A stretch of 64,000 nucleotides of DNA from Nocardia asteroides (GTDB taxonomy: Bacteria > Actinomycetota > Actinomycetes > Mycobacteriales > Mycobacteriaceae), in assembly GCF_900637185.1 (NCBI RefSeq), contig NZ_LR134352.1, forward strand, positions 4,888,001 through 4,952,000, in the 5' to 3' direction. The number at the start of each line of letters is the position of its first letter. The first letter of the stretch is position 1. Below the pieces are notes generated by a model. That model ran no database searches and was not told where the DNA came from. It saw only the letters and a list, made by a program, of their open reading frames with translations. Of this stretch, positions 56,584 through 64,000 are shown piece by piece. The position numbers and the translations under genes are program-made.

Positions 56584-57447
56584 TTGCCTGCGGTGCCGAC
56601 GGTTAGCAACTTCATTGTGGGGGAGTCGATTCGGATATCCACGGTGTCCTCGGTCTTCGCGGGCCAAGCCAGATCGACCGCGCCTATCGAGGTCGTACCG
56701 TCAGAGGACTCGCGGGCTGTGTTCGACGAACTGGTCTCGCAGGGCGCTATCCACAACAATCTGTCCATTGGCGGCGACCCCGAAGGCAGCTTCGACTTCT
56801 ACCTGCCAACCGAAGGACGCGTCCAGGCTCGCATCGCCCGTGATACGTACCGCCACGAGCTCGCGCTGCGCCGCGTTCTCGAACGGCTTGCGAACCCTGG
56901 TTCAGATGTTGCCGACGACTTCAGCGGGCCGTTGTCTGCCGGCGAGATCCGCGAAGCAACACACTATCTGGTTGAGATTGGTCTTTGTAAGGGCTCCGAA
57001 CGAGCAGACGGAGAGTTCTACCACGTGGAAATCACTCCCAACGGTCGGGCCGCCGCGCGCCATCCGTACCTGATCGATGGGGGTTCTGCACCCATCGCGC
57101 CGGTCACCAACATCTCGGCCGACAACTACGGGGCGATGACCGTCGGCAACCAGGCTGTCGGCGGGCAGGGGCACACCATGAACGCCACCATTACACAGGG
57201 GGCGTCTCTCGACGACGTCCTGACGGCGATCAGCCAGCTGCGCAATGACATCGAATACGCCCCCGGCATCGATGACGTCGACCGCGCGGAACTTCTCGAA
57301 GATGTCGACACGTTGACCGAGAAGGGGATCAAGCGCGGGCTCAACTGGTTGAAGGCAGCACTGGTCCCGTTCGGTGTGCAGGTTGCCGACGTGGCAGGCC
57401 AGGAACTTGCGGACAGGGTGCTGGCCATCGGGTCCCAGATCATCTAG
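56584..57447 (+). CDS. Hypothetical protein with winged-helix-like and C-terminal helical domains
   Basis: Up to 287 residues. Not recognised. The N-terminal half suggests a regulatory or helix-rich domain with ALRRVLERLANPG and GEIREATHYLVEIGLCKGSE. A Gly/Asn/Gln-rich linker (MTVGNQAVGGQGHTMNATIT) separates it from a helical C-terminus (LDDVLTAISQLRNDIEYAPG, QELADRVLAIGSQII). Such linkers are common in multi-domain conflict-system proteins. The start is uncertain: TTG at 56584, GTG at 56593 or GTG at 56617. Confidence 0.6.
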   Translation: MPAVPTVSNFIVGESIRISTVSSVFAGQARSTAPIEVVPSEDSRAVFDELVSQGAIHNNLSIGGDPEGSFDFYLPTEGRVQARIARDTYRHELALRRVLERLANPGSDVADDFSGPLSAGEIREATHYLVEIGLCKGSERADGEFYHVEITPNGRAAARHPYLIDGGSAPIAPVTNISADNYGAMTVGNQAVGGQGHTMNATITQGASLDDVLTAISQLRNDIEYAPGIDDVDRAELLEDVDTLTEKGIKRGLNWLKAALVPFGVQVADVAGQELADRVLAIGSQII

Positions 57448-57708
57448 CGAGCTCAGTGCTCTTCCCGAGCCTGTCAAGGACAGTCCTGAATACGCCGAAG
57501 GCTCCCTTGGAGGGCGCCTTCGGTTGCTCTTCGCGAGCGAAGCATCAGTCCCTACGCGGGACATCGTGCCCGGTACGGTCCGATCCGTCGCGTTCTTGCG
57601 ACGACGACACCCAGGGCGCGGCGTACAACCAGTCAGGCGTAGACGTTCTTCCCGCAGGGGTCGGGGCCCACGCGATTTGACGCTCTCGCCCGGGCCTGCC
57701 CCGTGGGA

Positions 57709-58176
57709 CTACTGCTGGCTAACGGCCGCAGCCGCTTTCTTGGCGCGACTGGCGAGGGCGCGGCGCTCGGTGGCAATCGCGTCGAGCTCAGCGGAATCGA
57801 CCCCTCCCTCAGCCCACCGAGTAGCGAATTGTTCGAGCCGGTCAGCCGAGTTACGCAAAGCGGTGCGCGCTTGCTCAAGCGGCACGTTGTCGACGTGATT
57901 CAAAGTCGCTTCGAGTACGTAGCGGGAGGCGAGCAGCTTATGCTCGTTGCCTGCGGTCGGCCCGAACTCCACGGCGTCGAGCCAGGCGGGCTTCTGCTGC
58001 CACGGAGCGAGATCCAGCATGGAGAGGCAGGTGCCATACTGGAAGGCAACGAGCTGGCTCGTGCCTTGGTTCGGAGAGTTGGGGTTGATCCTTGCCGCTT
58101 CGCTCTCGTAGTTGTCGAGCATGTCGCGAAGTGCAGAGAAGTTGTTGGCCCAGGTATTCAGGTCGGCAGAAGTCAC
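57709..58176 (-). CDS. Hypothetical helical protein
   Basis: 155 residues, cytosolic, mostly alpha-helical by composition (LNTWANNFSALRDMLDNYES at the start; Ala/Arg/Glu-rich C-terminal helix with SAELDAIATERRALASRAKK). No family recognised. It has a GGAGG-like ribosome site (TAGGAGGTACAAC before the start). It is alone on the minus strand between two gaps of about 260 and 280 bases that show no gene. Confidence 0.65.
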   Translation of the reverse strand: MTSADLNTWANNFSALRDMLDNYESEAARINPNSPNQGTSQLVAFQYGTCLSMLDLAPWQQKPAWLDAVEFGPTAGNEHKLLASRYVLEATLNHVDNVPLEQARTALRNSADRLEQFATRWAEGGVDSAELDAIATERRALASRAKKAAAAVSQQ

Positions 58177-58373
58177 GTTGTACCTCCTAGTCGGTGAGCT
58201 TGCACAACGATAGCCATGGCCACCGACAGATCAGCGCCAGCTGAAGGCTCGACGAGGACGGCGCTGGCCAGACTCGGCGCGCCGACGTCGAGAACCGGAG
58301 CGACAGCCATGTCTCGCACGATTGGTTCACCCGTTCCACTTCGACTGCTTCTGTACGCCGCCGCTGTGGGCGC

Positions 58374-58507
58374 GTGCGCACGCTGACACCCAGGATCGAG
58401 ACCGTGCGCACGCCCCGTTCAGCCGCGCACACAGTGCAGCTGGCCGTGCGCATCTACACCCGCCCCGTGCGCACGCCGAGAAATCGGAGAGATTCCGCTG
58501 TGCGCAC
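58374..58507. repeat. Array of palindromic GTGCGCAC repeats
   Basis: GTGCGCAC or a one-base variant at 58374, 58404, 58446, 58467 and 58500, with a partial copy near 58425. Several intervals are 21 bases, two helical turns. A further copy lies at 59018. They overlap the 3' end of the ImmA-like pseudogene, where they encode VRT-type peptides. Confidence 0.55.
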
Positions 58508-59150
58508 GGCCCTCAGCACGAAGGTTCTCACGGTGTACCCAGCAGATACGTAATCTCGCACGACAGTGAGGCGCGGGCGAGGCGATCCATCCGCGACCGT
58601 CCGCGACCCGTTTCCCTCGTGCTGGGTCATCGTCAGTCCGAACAGGTACTCGGTCACCCCTTGGGGAGTGAGACCGAACTCCTTGGCAATGTCGCGCACC
58701 GTCATCCCTTGCCCACGCAGCCCGGCGAGCACTCTATCCAGCACCTGTGACGATTCATGTACAAGCGCCGAGCCTGGCTCCGCGGAGCGGAATCCACGCT
58801 TGCTCAACTCCACCAACGCTGCGCGATATGTCCAGTCAGTCATCAAACCCAGCGCATGCAGCCGGTTCGCCAGCGCTGTCGCGGAGACGTTCCATCGAGC
58901 CTTCGCACGGATGATCTGCGCCACGCTCGGGTTTCGCAGACCCACCGCCAGAACATCATTGCGAGGCATGAGCAGCGCGCTGGCGAACTGATTCGCCGCA
59001 GCTTCCGCCTCGCGCCCGTGCGCACAGCATGAGTGCAGTGAATACATAGGTGCCCGAGCTCGTGAGGTGCATCGAACCGTAGCCGCTCGGCGGTGGTGTC
59101 GAGAAAACGAACGGAGCATTGCGACGGTAGAAGCTGAAGGCATCGACGTC
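58454..59150 (-). pseudogene. ImmA/IrrE-family metallopeptidase gene, frameshifted and 5'-truncated
   Basis: Two reading frames together make an ImmA/IrrE (DUF955) protein. One carries FLDTTAERLRFDAPHELGHL (zinc site HExxH), and the other continues with REAEAAANQFASALLMPRND and the helical ARWNVSATALANRLHALGL domain. The join near 59010-59018 needs a one-base shift. The N-terminal helix-turn-helix usual in this family is missing; at about 59150 the sequence changes to an unrelated DoxX fragment on the other strand. The intact C-terminal part includes a helix-turn-helix-like MTVRDIAKEFGLTPQGVTEY. Confidence 0.7.
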
Positions 59151-59155
59151 TCAGC

Positions 59156-59302
59156 GCCGCAGTCGGCCTCGCGGTGATCATGACGCTGGCAATGGTGGCC
59201 CACGCGCGCTGGAAGGAGCCCGCCGCGATCGTGTTCAACCTGGCCCTGCTGGCAGCCGCGGTGTTCGTCACTTGGGGACGTTTCGGCCCCTACGCCTCCT
59301 GA
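59156..59302 (+). pseudogene. C-terminal fragment of a DoxX-like membrane protein
   Basis: An open stretch without a start encodes VIMTLAMVAHARWKEPAAIV and VFVTWGRFGPYAS before a stop. This matches the last two membrane helices of small DoxX-like proteins. It joins the ImmA-like remnant at its 5' end, so the rest of the gene was lost by recombination. Confidence 0.6.
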
Positions 59303-59330
59303 CCACCCCGATTCCCGAAGGAGGACTCGT

Positions 59331-59960
59331 ATGAATGTCACCGTTTTCGGGCCACCGGTTCGCTGATGGTGGACCGGCTGCTCGCGGCCGGGCACACCGT
59401 GACCGCTTACGCCCACAACCCGCCAAGATCCCCTCTCGCTGGGGTGAGCAAGTGAAAGTCGTGGTCGGCGAGGTTTCCAATGCGGCGCGATCGAGGACGC
59501 AGTATGTTGTGCCGATGCAGTGATCAGCGCGTTGGGCCCGAGCATGGACCGCAAAGCCAACCGGGACCCCGCTGATCGAGGGCACCAGCCACATCCTGGC
59601 GGCGATGAAGCGTCACGGTGTGGGCCGCTTCGTCGGCCACGCCACTCCTGCGGTACTGGACCCGCAGGGGTCCCCGACCTTGATCACCCGGTTGATCGAG
59701 TTCATGCCGCGCACGTTCATGCCCCGCGCCTACGAGGAGATCACCGGCATGTCGAACCAGATCATGTCCTCGGGGCTGGATTGGACGATCGTGCGGTTCA
59801 TCGCCCCCAAGGACTGTGCACCGAAGGGCCATATCCGGTCAGGTTCTTCGGCACCGACAAGCTCGGCTTCGCGATCACCCGCGCCGGCATCGCCGCCTTC
59901 ACCGCCGATCAGATCGGCGAGAGCCGCTACCTGCATCGCGCAGGCGCCATCAGCAACTGA
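59331..59960 (+). pseudogene. NAD(P)H-binding (NmrA/SDR-like) gene with several frameshifts
   Basis: A good ribosome site (GAAGGAGG) and the start MNVTVFG are followed at once by a lost base that breaks the expected GATGS motif. Later frames carry MVDRLLAAGHTVTAYAHNP, VKVVVGEVS, AVISALGPSMDRKAN, GVGRFVGHATPAVLD and IGESRYLHRAGAISN in order. At least four frame changes are needed, so the gene is dead. It was an atypical short-chain dehydrogenase of the NmrA type. Confidence 0.75.
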
Positions 59961-59987
59961 CCACCGTCGAAACCTGAACGGAGACCT

Positions 59988-60604
59988 GTGTCCATCGTCA
60001 TCACCGTTACCTCCGGTCACCTCGGCCGAGCAGCCGTCGAAGCCGTCCTCGACCGCAGCACCGACCCCGCCGAGGTGATCGCCGGTGCCCGCGACCTGGC
60101 CAAGATCATTGACCACGCCGCCCGAGGGGTGCACACCGCGGTCATCGACTACGATGACCCCACCACCATTACGCCGGTGAATATGTTCGTGCTGGTCTCG
60201 GGCACCGACCTGGCCAACCGCGACCGCCAGCACACCGAGGAGATCGCTGCCGTCGCGAAAGCCGGTGCCGCGCGGATCATCTACACCAGCGGCCTCAACG
60301 CCGACGACACCGCGCTGTCGACCGCGGCCATGCACCTGCCCACCGAAGACGCGTGCGTGCCAGCGGGGTGTCGTACACGATCCTGCGCAACGGCCGGTAC
60401 AGCGAGAACTACGGCCGCGACATCCCCACCGTTCGCGAGACCGGTGTGCCGCTGTCGAGCACCGGCGACGGTGTGGTCGCCTCGGCGTCGCGCCGGGATC
60501 TGACCGAAGCCATCGCCGTTGTGGTCACCACCGAGGGGCATGAGGACAAGACCTAAGAGCTGTCCGGCGACACCGCCTGGGCCTACGACGAACTCGAGCC
60601 TCCG
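59988..60604 (+). pseudogene. QorB/NmrA-like quinone oxidoreductase gene, frameshift and nonsense mutation
   Basis: GTG start, then ITVTSGHLGRAAVEAVLDR, VIAGARDLAKI and RIIYTSGLNADDTALSTAAM, the N-terminal half of an NmrA-type NAD(P)H:quinone oxidoreductase. Near 60358 the frame shifts, continuing as GVSYTILRNGRYSENYGRDI. A TAA at 60554 interrupts the C-terminal segment, where ELSGDTAWAYDEL should follow. The remainder is missing before the hydrolase gene. Confidence 0.75.
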
Positions 60605-60610
60605 ATGCCG

Positions 60611-61513
60611 CTATGCAACGTCGCTGTCCGAGTACGCCATTGGCATTGTCAATCCCAGTAGGTGGGCCGCAATCTCACCGCGGCGTTCATAGGGTAGAAA
60701 GTGCCCGGAGTTCGGGAAGATGACCAGGCCGCTCTTTGGTACGCGACGGTGTATCGCACGAGCGTGATAAACGGGAGTCAACAGATCGCGCGAACCTGCG
60801 AATACGACGACACGACAGTCGAATCGATCCAGTGCCGAGTACCGATCATGGGACAGGATCGAACGAGCCAGCTGTGCGACGCTGCGAGGATTGCTGCTCG
60901 CCAGCTGCCCTACCGCTCGGTTCAGGTCGTGGCGGAATGGGCGGTACCCGAACAAGACGGCACGTGTCAGCTGTCGCACGATGAGCAGCGGCCGGGAAGG
61001 GATCACGAGAAGCGGTGCCACAGTCAACGCCAGCGATACCAACCATGACCAGAACCCGCGGCGCATCAGTCGTCCGAGGATATCTCCGGCTCCAGTCGCC
61101 ACGAACGCGACACCGACGACTCGCGCTTCGAGCACCATGCTGTCGCGTTCGGCCAGCGCCATCAATGTCATTCCGCCCATGGAATGACCGCCGAGCACGA
61201 TCGGGCCGACGGGTGCATATGCGGAGATGACTGCAGCGAGATCGTCGGCGAGAAGCTCCAGGCTCGCTGGAGCAGATTGCGACTGCCCGTGTCCTCGATG
61301 GTCATAGGCGAGTACACGCACGGTGGGATCCGCCGTGACGACGAGTTGTGCGACGTCTTCCCAACTCCCATGAGAAAGCGCCAGCCCGTGTGCCAGGATG
61401 ATTGTCACTCTCGGGCTCGTCGATCCCCACTCGGCGATATGCAAAGCAGGCCCAGAGTCCCGCTCAAGCATGTATTTTCGGGGAGCCACAAAGATCGTAG
61501 ATCTCGAGGTCAT
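60611..61513 (-). CDS. Alpha/beta-fold hydrolase
   Basis: 300 residues. Typical motifs: ILAHGLALSHGSWEDVAQ (oxyanion region), YDHRGHGQSQS, VLGGHSMGGMTLMALAE (nucleophile Ser near 109), FAGSRDLLTPVYHA (Asp) and PNSGHFLPYERRGE (His). A hydrophobic segment near 155-170 (SWLVSLALTVAPLLVIP) suggests membrane contact. It is the last gene after the mce genes, 34 bases from the Mce-associated gene, so it may process lipids imported by that system. Confidence 0.87.
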   Translation of the reverse strand: MTSRSTIFVAPRKYMLERDSGPALHIAEWGSTSPRVTIILAHGLALSHGSWEDVAQLVVTADPTVRVLAYDHRGHGQSQSAPASLELLADDLAAVISAYAPVGPIVLGGHSMGGMTLMALAERDSMVLEARVVGVAFVATGAGDILGRLMRRGFWSWLVSLALTVAPLLVIPSRPLLIVRQLTRAVLFGYRPFRHDLNRAVGQLASSNPRSVAQLARSILSHDRYSALDRFDCRVVVFAGSRDLLTPVYHARAIHRRVPKSGLVIFPNSGHFLPYERRGEIAAHLLGLTMPMAYSDSDVA

Positions 61514-61547
61514 AATTTCAGTTCCCTACTACTGACAGTGTCGCTGG

Positions 61548-62180
61548 CTACTTGACCGGAAGGGCCATGTCAACACCGCCGACATCCGTGATCTTCCAAT
61601 CCGTGTTCTTGTCTAGCGTCACCGTGTAGGTGACAGTTGTTTGCGCGCCCTCCGGGGTCTGCGCACTGGTCGATGTCACACTCAAGAAGACGTTCACAAC
61701 ATAAACACCAGCGTCTTCTGATTTCACTCTCGCGGCGATTGGGGTCGCGTTCGAAGTCCACTTAAGTGGAAGTACAATGTCTTTGAGCTGCGGAGCAGTG
61801 AGGTCGAACTTGTTCGCTAGGGCGGGGGAAGTATTCGATTTCAGATTACGTACCCATCCATCGAAGTTCTGATAATCAATATTGGACGCGCCAACAGCGT
61901 ACTCGGAGGCTACTTCTTCAGCCCTCTTTTCCGCGGACGCAATGGAGTCAGCTTCTCGCAGCTCATTCCTCGTAGAGAGCCACAACAGAAAGCTAACAGA
62001 CATCCCAACGACAAGTGTTACCACTATCGCTCCGACAATGATCGAGCGCAAGTCCACCGACAGCGTTCTTCCCGGACCAAACCGGTTCCTGTTCGCTACG
62101 ACCGACTCTGCCGGCGTACCCAACTTACTAGATACGGTCTCCGCTCTGCCGTCGATGTTGTCAGCGGTTTCTACGGGCAT
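61548..62180 (-). CDS. Mce-associated membrane protein
   Basis: 210 residues. A cytosolic N-terminus of about 45 residues, one membrane helix (IIVGAIVVTLVVGMSVSFLL), and an extracytoplasmic domain with ASEYAVGASNIDYQNFDGWV and DKNTDWKITDVGGVDMALP, the fold of Mce-associated (Mas) proteins found at the end of mce operons. They are thought to stabilise the Mce lipid-import complex. It follows the Mce gene by 30 bases. Confidence 0.85.
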   Translation of the reverse strand: MPVETADNIDGRAETVSSKLGTPAESVVANRNRFGPGRTLSVDLRSIIVGAIVVTLVVGMSVSFLLWLSTRNELREADSIASAEKRAEEVASEYAVGASNIDYQNFDGWVRNLKSNTSPALANKFDLTAPQLKDIVLPLKWTSNATPIAARVKSEDAGVYVVNVFLSVTSTSAQTPEGAQTTVTYTVTLDKNTDWKITDVGGVDMALPVK

Positions 62181-62210
62181 GAATATCTCCTCGGGTAGCG
62201 TGTTTCGGTC

Positions 62211-63167
62211 CTATTTGATGCCGATACGCACATTCAATGCACTGTCTCCAGTCGCACTGAGAGCACGTGCTATCAAATCGCTTATGTCTATCTGTGGCAT
62301 GGACATCGCCGCGCTGTCCGCCAGCGGTTGCACGGCTGGTGCCAATTCTTGCAAGTCGGGTCCAATGCGGCTGAGATATTCCGTGACCTCGCCGAGGAAA
62401 GGCACGACGCCGTTGCCTTGCAAGTAGTCGTCCGGCATGGTGCCGATACGGGCCAGCCGGGCGATGGAATCGGCGATGAGAGCACCCCACATTCCTGCCT
62501 CGTCCCACAAGGGACCAGCGGCTGCCATCCCGGGCCCGGCCCAAGCCATGTCCGCGCCCATCGTCTGTAGATCGACGAGGATGCTGCGGATGGCGGGCGA
62601 CCTACTCAGAATCGTCTCCGACAACAGTGTCGTCGAGGCTGCCAGCCTCGGCATAACGGTGTCTGTTCCCGTCAGCGCTTGATCCAACGTCTTGACGATG
62701 TTGCTGATCGCCTGCGGATTCAGTTGTTCAAGCAGACCCGTAACAGTCTGCGCCACGTCTGGAATCGAACGGGGCAGTATTACTTGCACCGCGTCGAGGC
62801 GCTGGCCATCGGTTAGGTAGGGACCGGCGCCGTTCTTCGGCACGAACTCGATATAAGGCTCACCGAGACCTGATAGGTCTTCGACTGTCGCGGTCCCTGT
62901 TGCCGGAATTCGGTATCTCGACTCGAGGGCTAGTTGCATTTCGACACCGCGTTCAGCCTTCTCTATCGACGCGATCTCTCCCACCCTCACACCACGTAGG
63001 AGTATCGGTGAACCCACTAGCAGACTTCCCGCCTGGGGAACACGCAACGTCACGTTGATCGAGTCACTGAAGACATCTATTCGCAATACACCGAATGTGA
63101 GATAACCGACGCCCAGAATCAAAACCGACATGATAGCAACGAGGGATAGTCCCGAACTCAGTTTCAT
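62211..63167 (-). CDS. Mce-family protein (MceF-like position)
   Basis: 318 residues. An N-terminal membrane anchor (LSLVAIMSVLILGVGYLTFG) is followed by the MlaD/Mce domain (NVTLRVPQAGSLLVGSPILL, RGVRVGEIASIE) and a long helical region that would form part of the lipid channel. There is no lipobox Cys. It overlaps the upstream Mce gene by four bases (ATGA). As the last mce gene before the Mas gene it occupies the MceF place. Confidence 0.88.
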   Translation of the reverse strand: MKLSSGLSLVAIMSVLILGVGYLTFGVLRIDVFSDSINVTLRVPQAGSLLVGSPILLRGVRVGEIASIEKAERGVEMQLALESRYRIPATGTATVEDLSGLGEPYIEFVPKNGAGPYLTDGQRLDAVQVILPRSIPDVAQTVTGLLEQLNPQAISNIVKTLDQALTGTDTVMPRLAASTTLLSETILSRSPAIRSILVDLQTMGADMAWAGPGMAAAGPLWDEAGMWGALIADSIARLARIGTMPDDYLQGNGVVPFLGEVTEYLSRIGPDLQELAPAVQPLADSAAMSMPQIDISDLIARALSATGDSALNVRIGIK

Positions 63168-64000
63168 CGCACTGCTCCGATCATCCGCAATGCCGATAGA
63201 ATTCCAGCGATCCGGTCGGCTTCGGATCCGGGAGAGCCTTCGGCAGTCTCAAGGCCGGCAACATTAACCTTCGGTCCGTGCTCCACGAATGGAATGACCT
63301 TTTCGCGCAAAAGCGCAATGATCTTGTTCAAGTTCGACGGGGCTGAGAGGTCCAACGGACGGGACGTGAAAAGGAGTGGTATAAAAGCACGGGCAGCCGC
63401 GTCGCCTGACTGCGCCAGCGGACCGATCCATCGGAGGGAATCTGTCAGTAGCGTGAATCCATCATACAGTGTGATCAAACCGATCATCGACGTCATCGAC
63501 GCAGCCGCCTGATCCACTCCAGAATCTGTCAGCAGATACTCCAATTCGGGTGTTCGGCTCAGGACAGCATCGGTACTGGCCCGCAGTCCACCCAGTAAGC
63601 CGTCGATAGCATCCAGGTGCTGTGCCAAGTCTTCGATATCGGCACCCAGCACTTCCGAGATCGAGGCAGTCTCCCGTGTATCCGCCGGAAGCACCGAGTT
63701 CACGCGGTTGATGATCTCCTGAGCCTGCTGTATTCCACCCCCTTGGACAAAGGTCGCCAAGACGTTCATGGTGTCCTCAACCTGAAGCAACGGCTTAGTT
63801 TGTCCTCGATCGATTGTGGAGCCCGGCGCGATGAGGCCACCTCCGCCGGCCTCCGGGGTGATCAACGCTATGGAGACGTCACCCAGAATGGTCGGCTGGC
63901 GGAGCTCAGCCGTAGTTCCAACAGGCAACCGGACCGATTCGATTATTTCCACGTCGACCACGACATACCCGTCGTTATCTTTCCCGGCATCGATCACCGC
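63164..64000 (-). CDS. Mce-family protein (MceE-like position), 5' end outside the window
   Basis: At least 277 residues. The visible part begins inside the Mce domain (VEIIESVRLPVGTTAELRQP, ILGDVSIALITPEAGGGG) and continues through the helical region. The N-terminal anchor lies beyond position 64000; the Met near 63997 is internal. Lower GC and more A/T-ending codons than the first 46 kb show that this mce operon belongs to the island or to a recent acquisition. Confidence 0.85.
   Translation of the reverse strand, partial: AVIDAGKDNDGYVVVDVEIIESVRLPVGTTAELRQPTILGDVSIALITPEAGGGGLIAPGSTIDRGQTKPLLQVEDTMNVLATFVQGGGIQQAQEIINRVNSVLPADTRETASISEVLGADIEDLAQHLDAIDGLLGGLRASTDAVLSRTPELEYLLTDSGVDQAAASMTSMIGLITLYDGFTLLTDSLRWIGPLAQSGDAAARAFIPLLFTSRPLDLSAPSNLNKIIALLREKVIPFVEHGPKVNVAGLETAEGSPGSEADRIAGILSALRMIGAVR

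Noticed and set aside
58374..58507. CRISPR array
   Set aside because: The repeat unit is only eight bases, spacers are 13-25 bases and there are no cas genes.

Overview
The window is high-GC DNA from a mycolic-acid actinomycete, most likely Nocardia or a close relative. The evidence is the strong GC bias with GTG starts and ATGA/GTGA stop-start overlaps, an antigen-85-type mycoloyltransferase, IdeR-like iron boxes, a GuaB1-type GMP reductase, a ureABC urease and an mce operon. From about 1 to 46.3 kb the sequence looks like ordinary chromosome. From about 46.4 kb to the end it is an island of lower GC, with an integrase, an insertion sequence, pseudogenes and poorly recognised genes.

1-16.7 kb, all minus strand, is a specialised lipid or polyketide locus. 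Transcription runs from right to left: O-methyltransferase, LysR regulator, AMP-forming acyl ligase, FAD monooxygenase, SGNH hydrolase, a PfaA-like multienzyme (KS-AT-ACP-ACP-KR-DH), a PfaC-like protein reduced to two hotdog dehydratase domains, a PfaD-like enoyl reductase, and a fused acetyl-CoA carboxylase carboxyltransferase cut by the window edge. It is a small relative of PUFA and heterocyst-glycolipid synthases, without the KS/chain-length-factor half of true PfaC. The product is unknown.

16.8-24.5 kb holds housekeeping and envelope genes: a secreted lipase, urease structural genes without accessory genes, an exonuclease, a thioesterase beside an iron box, an L,D-transpeptidase, and a divergent MerR/maleylpyruvate-isomerase-like pair.

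24.7-28.6 kb is the most novel part. Two tandem copies of a two-peptide unit (37 and 38 residues, acidic, no signal peptide), each followed by a strong hairpin, lie directly before a secreted mycoloyltransferase that is translationally coupled to a WS/DGAT acyltransferase. The arrangement recalls the small O-mycoloylated PorA/PorH channel peptides of Corynebacterium, and I propose a Nocardia counterpart.

28.6-46.1 kb contains a siderophore uptake locus (FhuF-like reductase, iron box, two permeases, ATPase), two separate BlaI/M56-peptidase pairs (one with a CPH-motif copper-type P-type ATPase and a perfect palindromic operator), a DEAD-box helicase, a DMT transporter, GuaB1, an atypical SDR, two CNNM/CorC proteins behind a structured leader, and a PadR regulator.

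46.2-64 kb is the island. It begins near a truncated N-terminal fragment of a conserved glycosylase-like gene. A 168-bp imperfect direct repeat with tRNA T-arm sequence occurs at 46.7 and 55.06 kb and brackets a module with an IetAS-like protease/ATPase pair (a defence or addiction system), unknown genes and a tyrosine integrase. An IS5-family (IS427-like) element sits at a TA in the second repeat. Beyond it are unknown genes, a frameshifted ImmA/IrrE-type gene, a run of decayed DoxX/NmrA/QorB-like pseudogenes, and the 3' end of a lower-GC mce operon (two Mce proteins, an Mce-associated protein and an alpha/beta hydrolase) that runs off the window.
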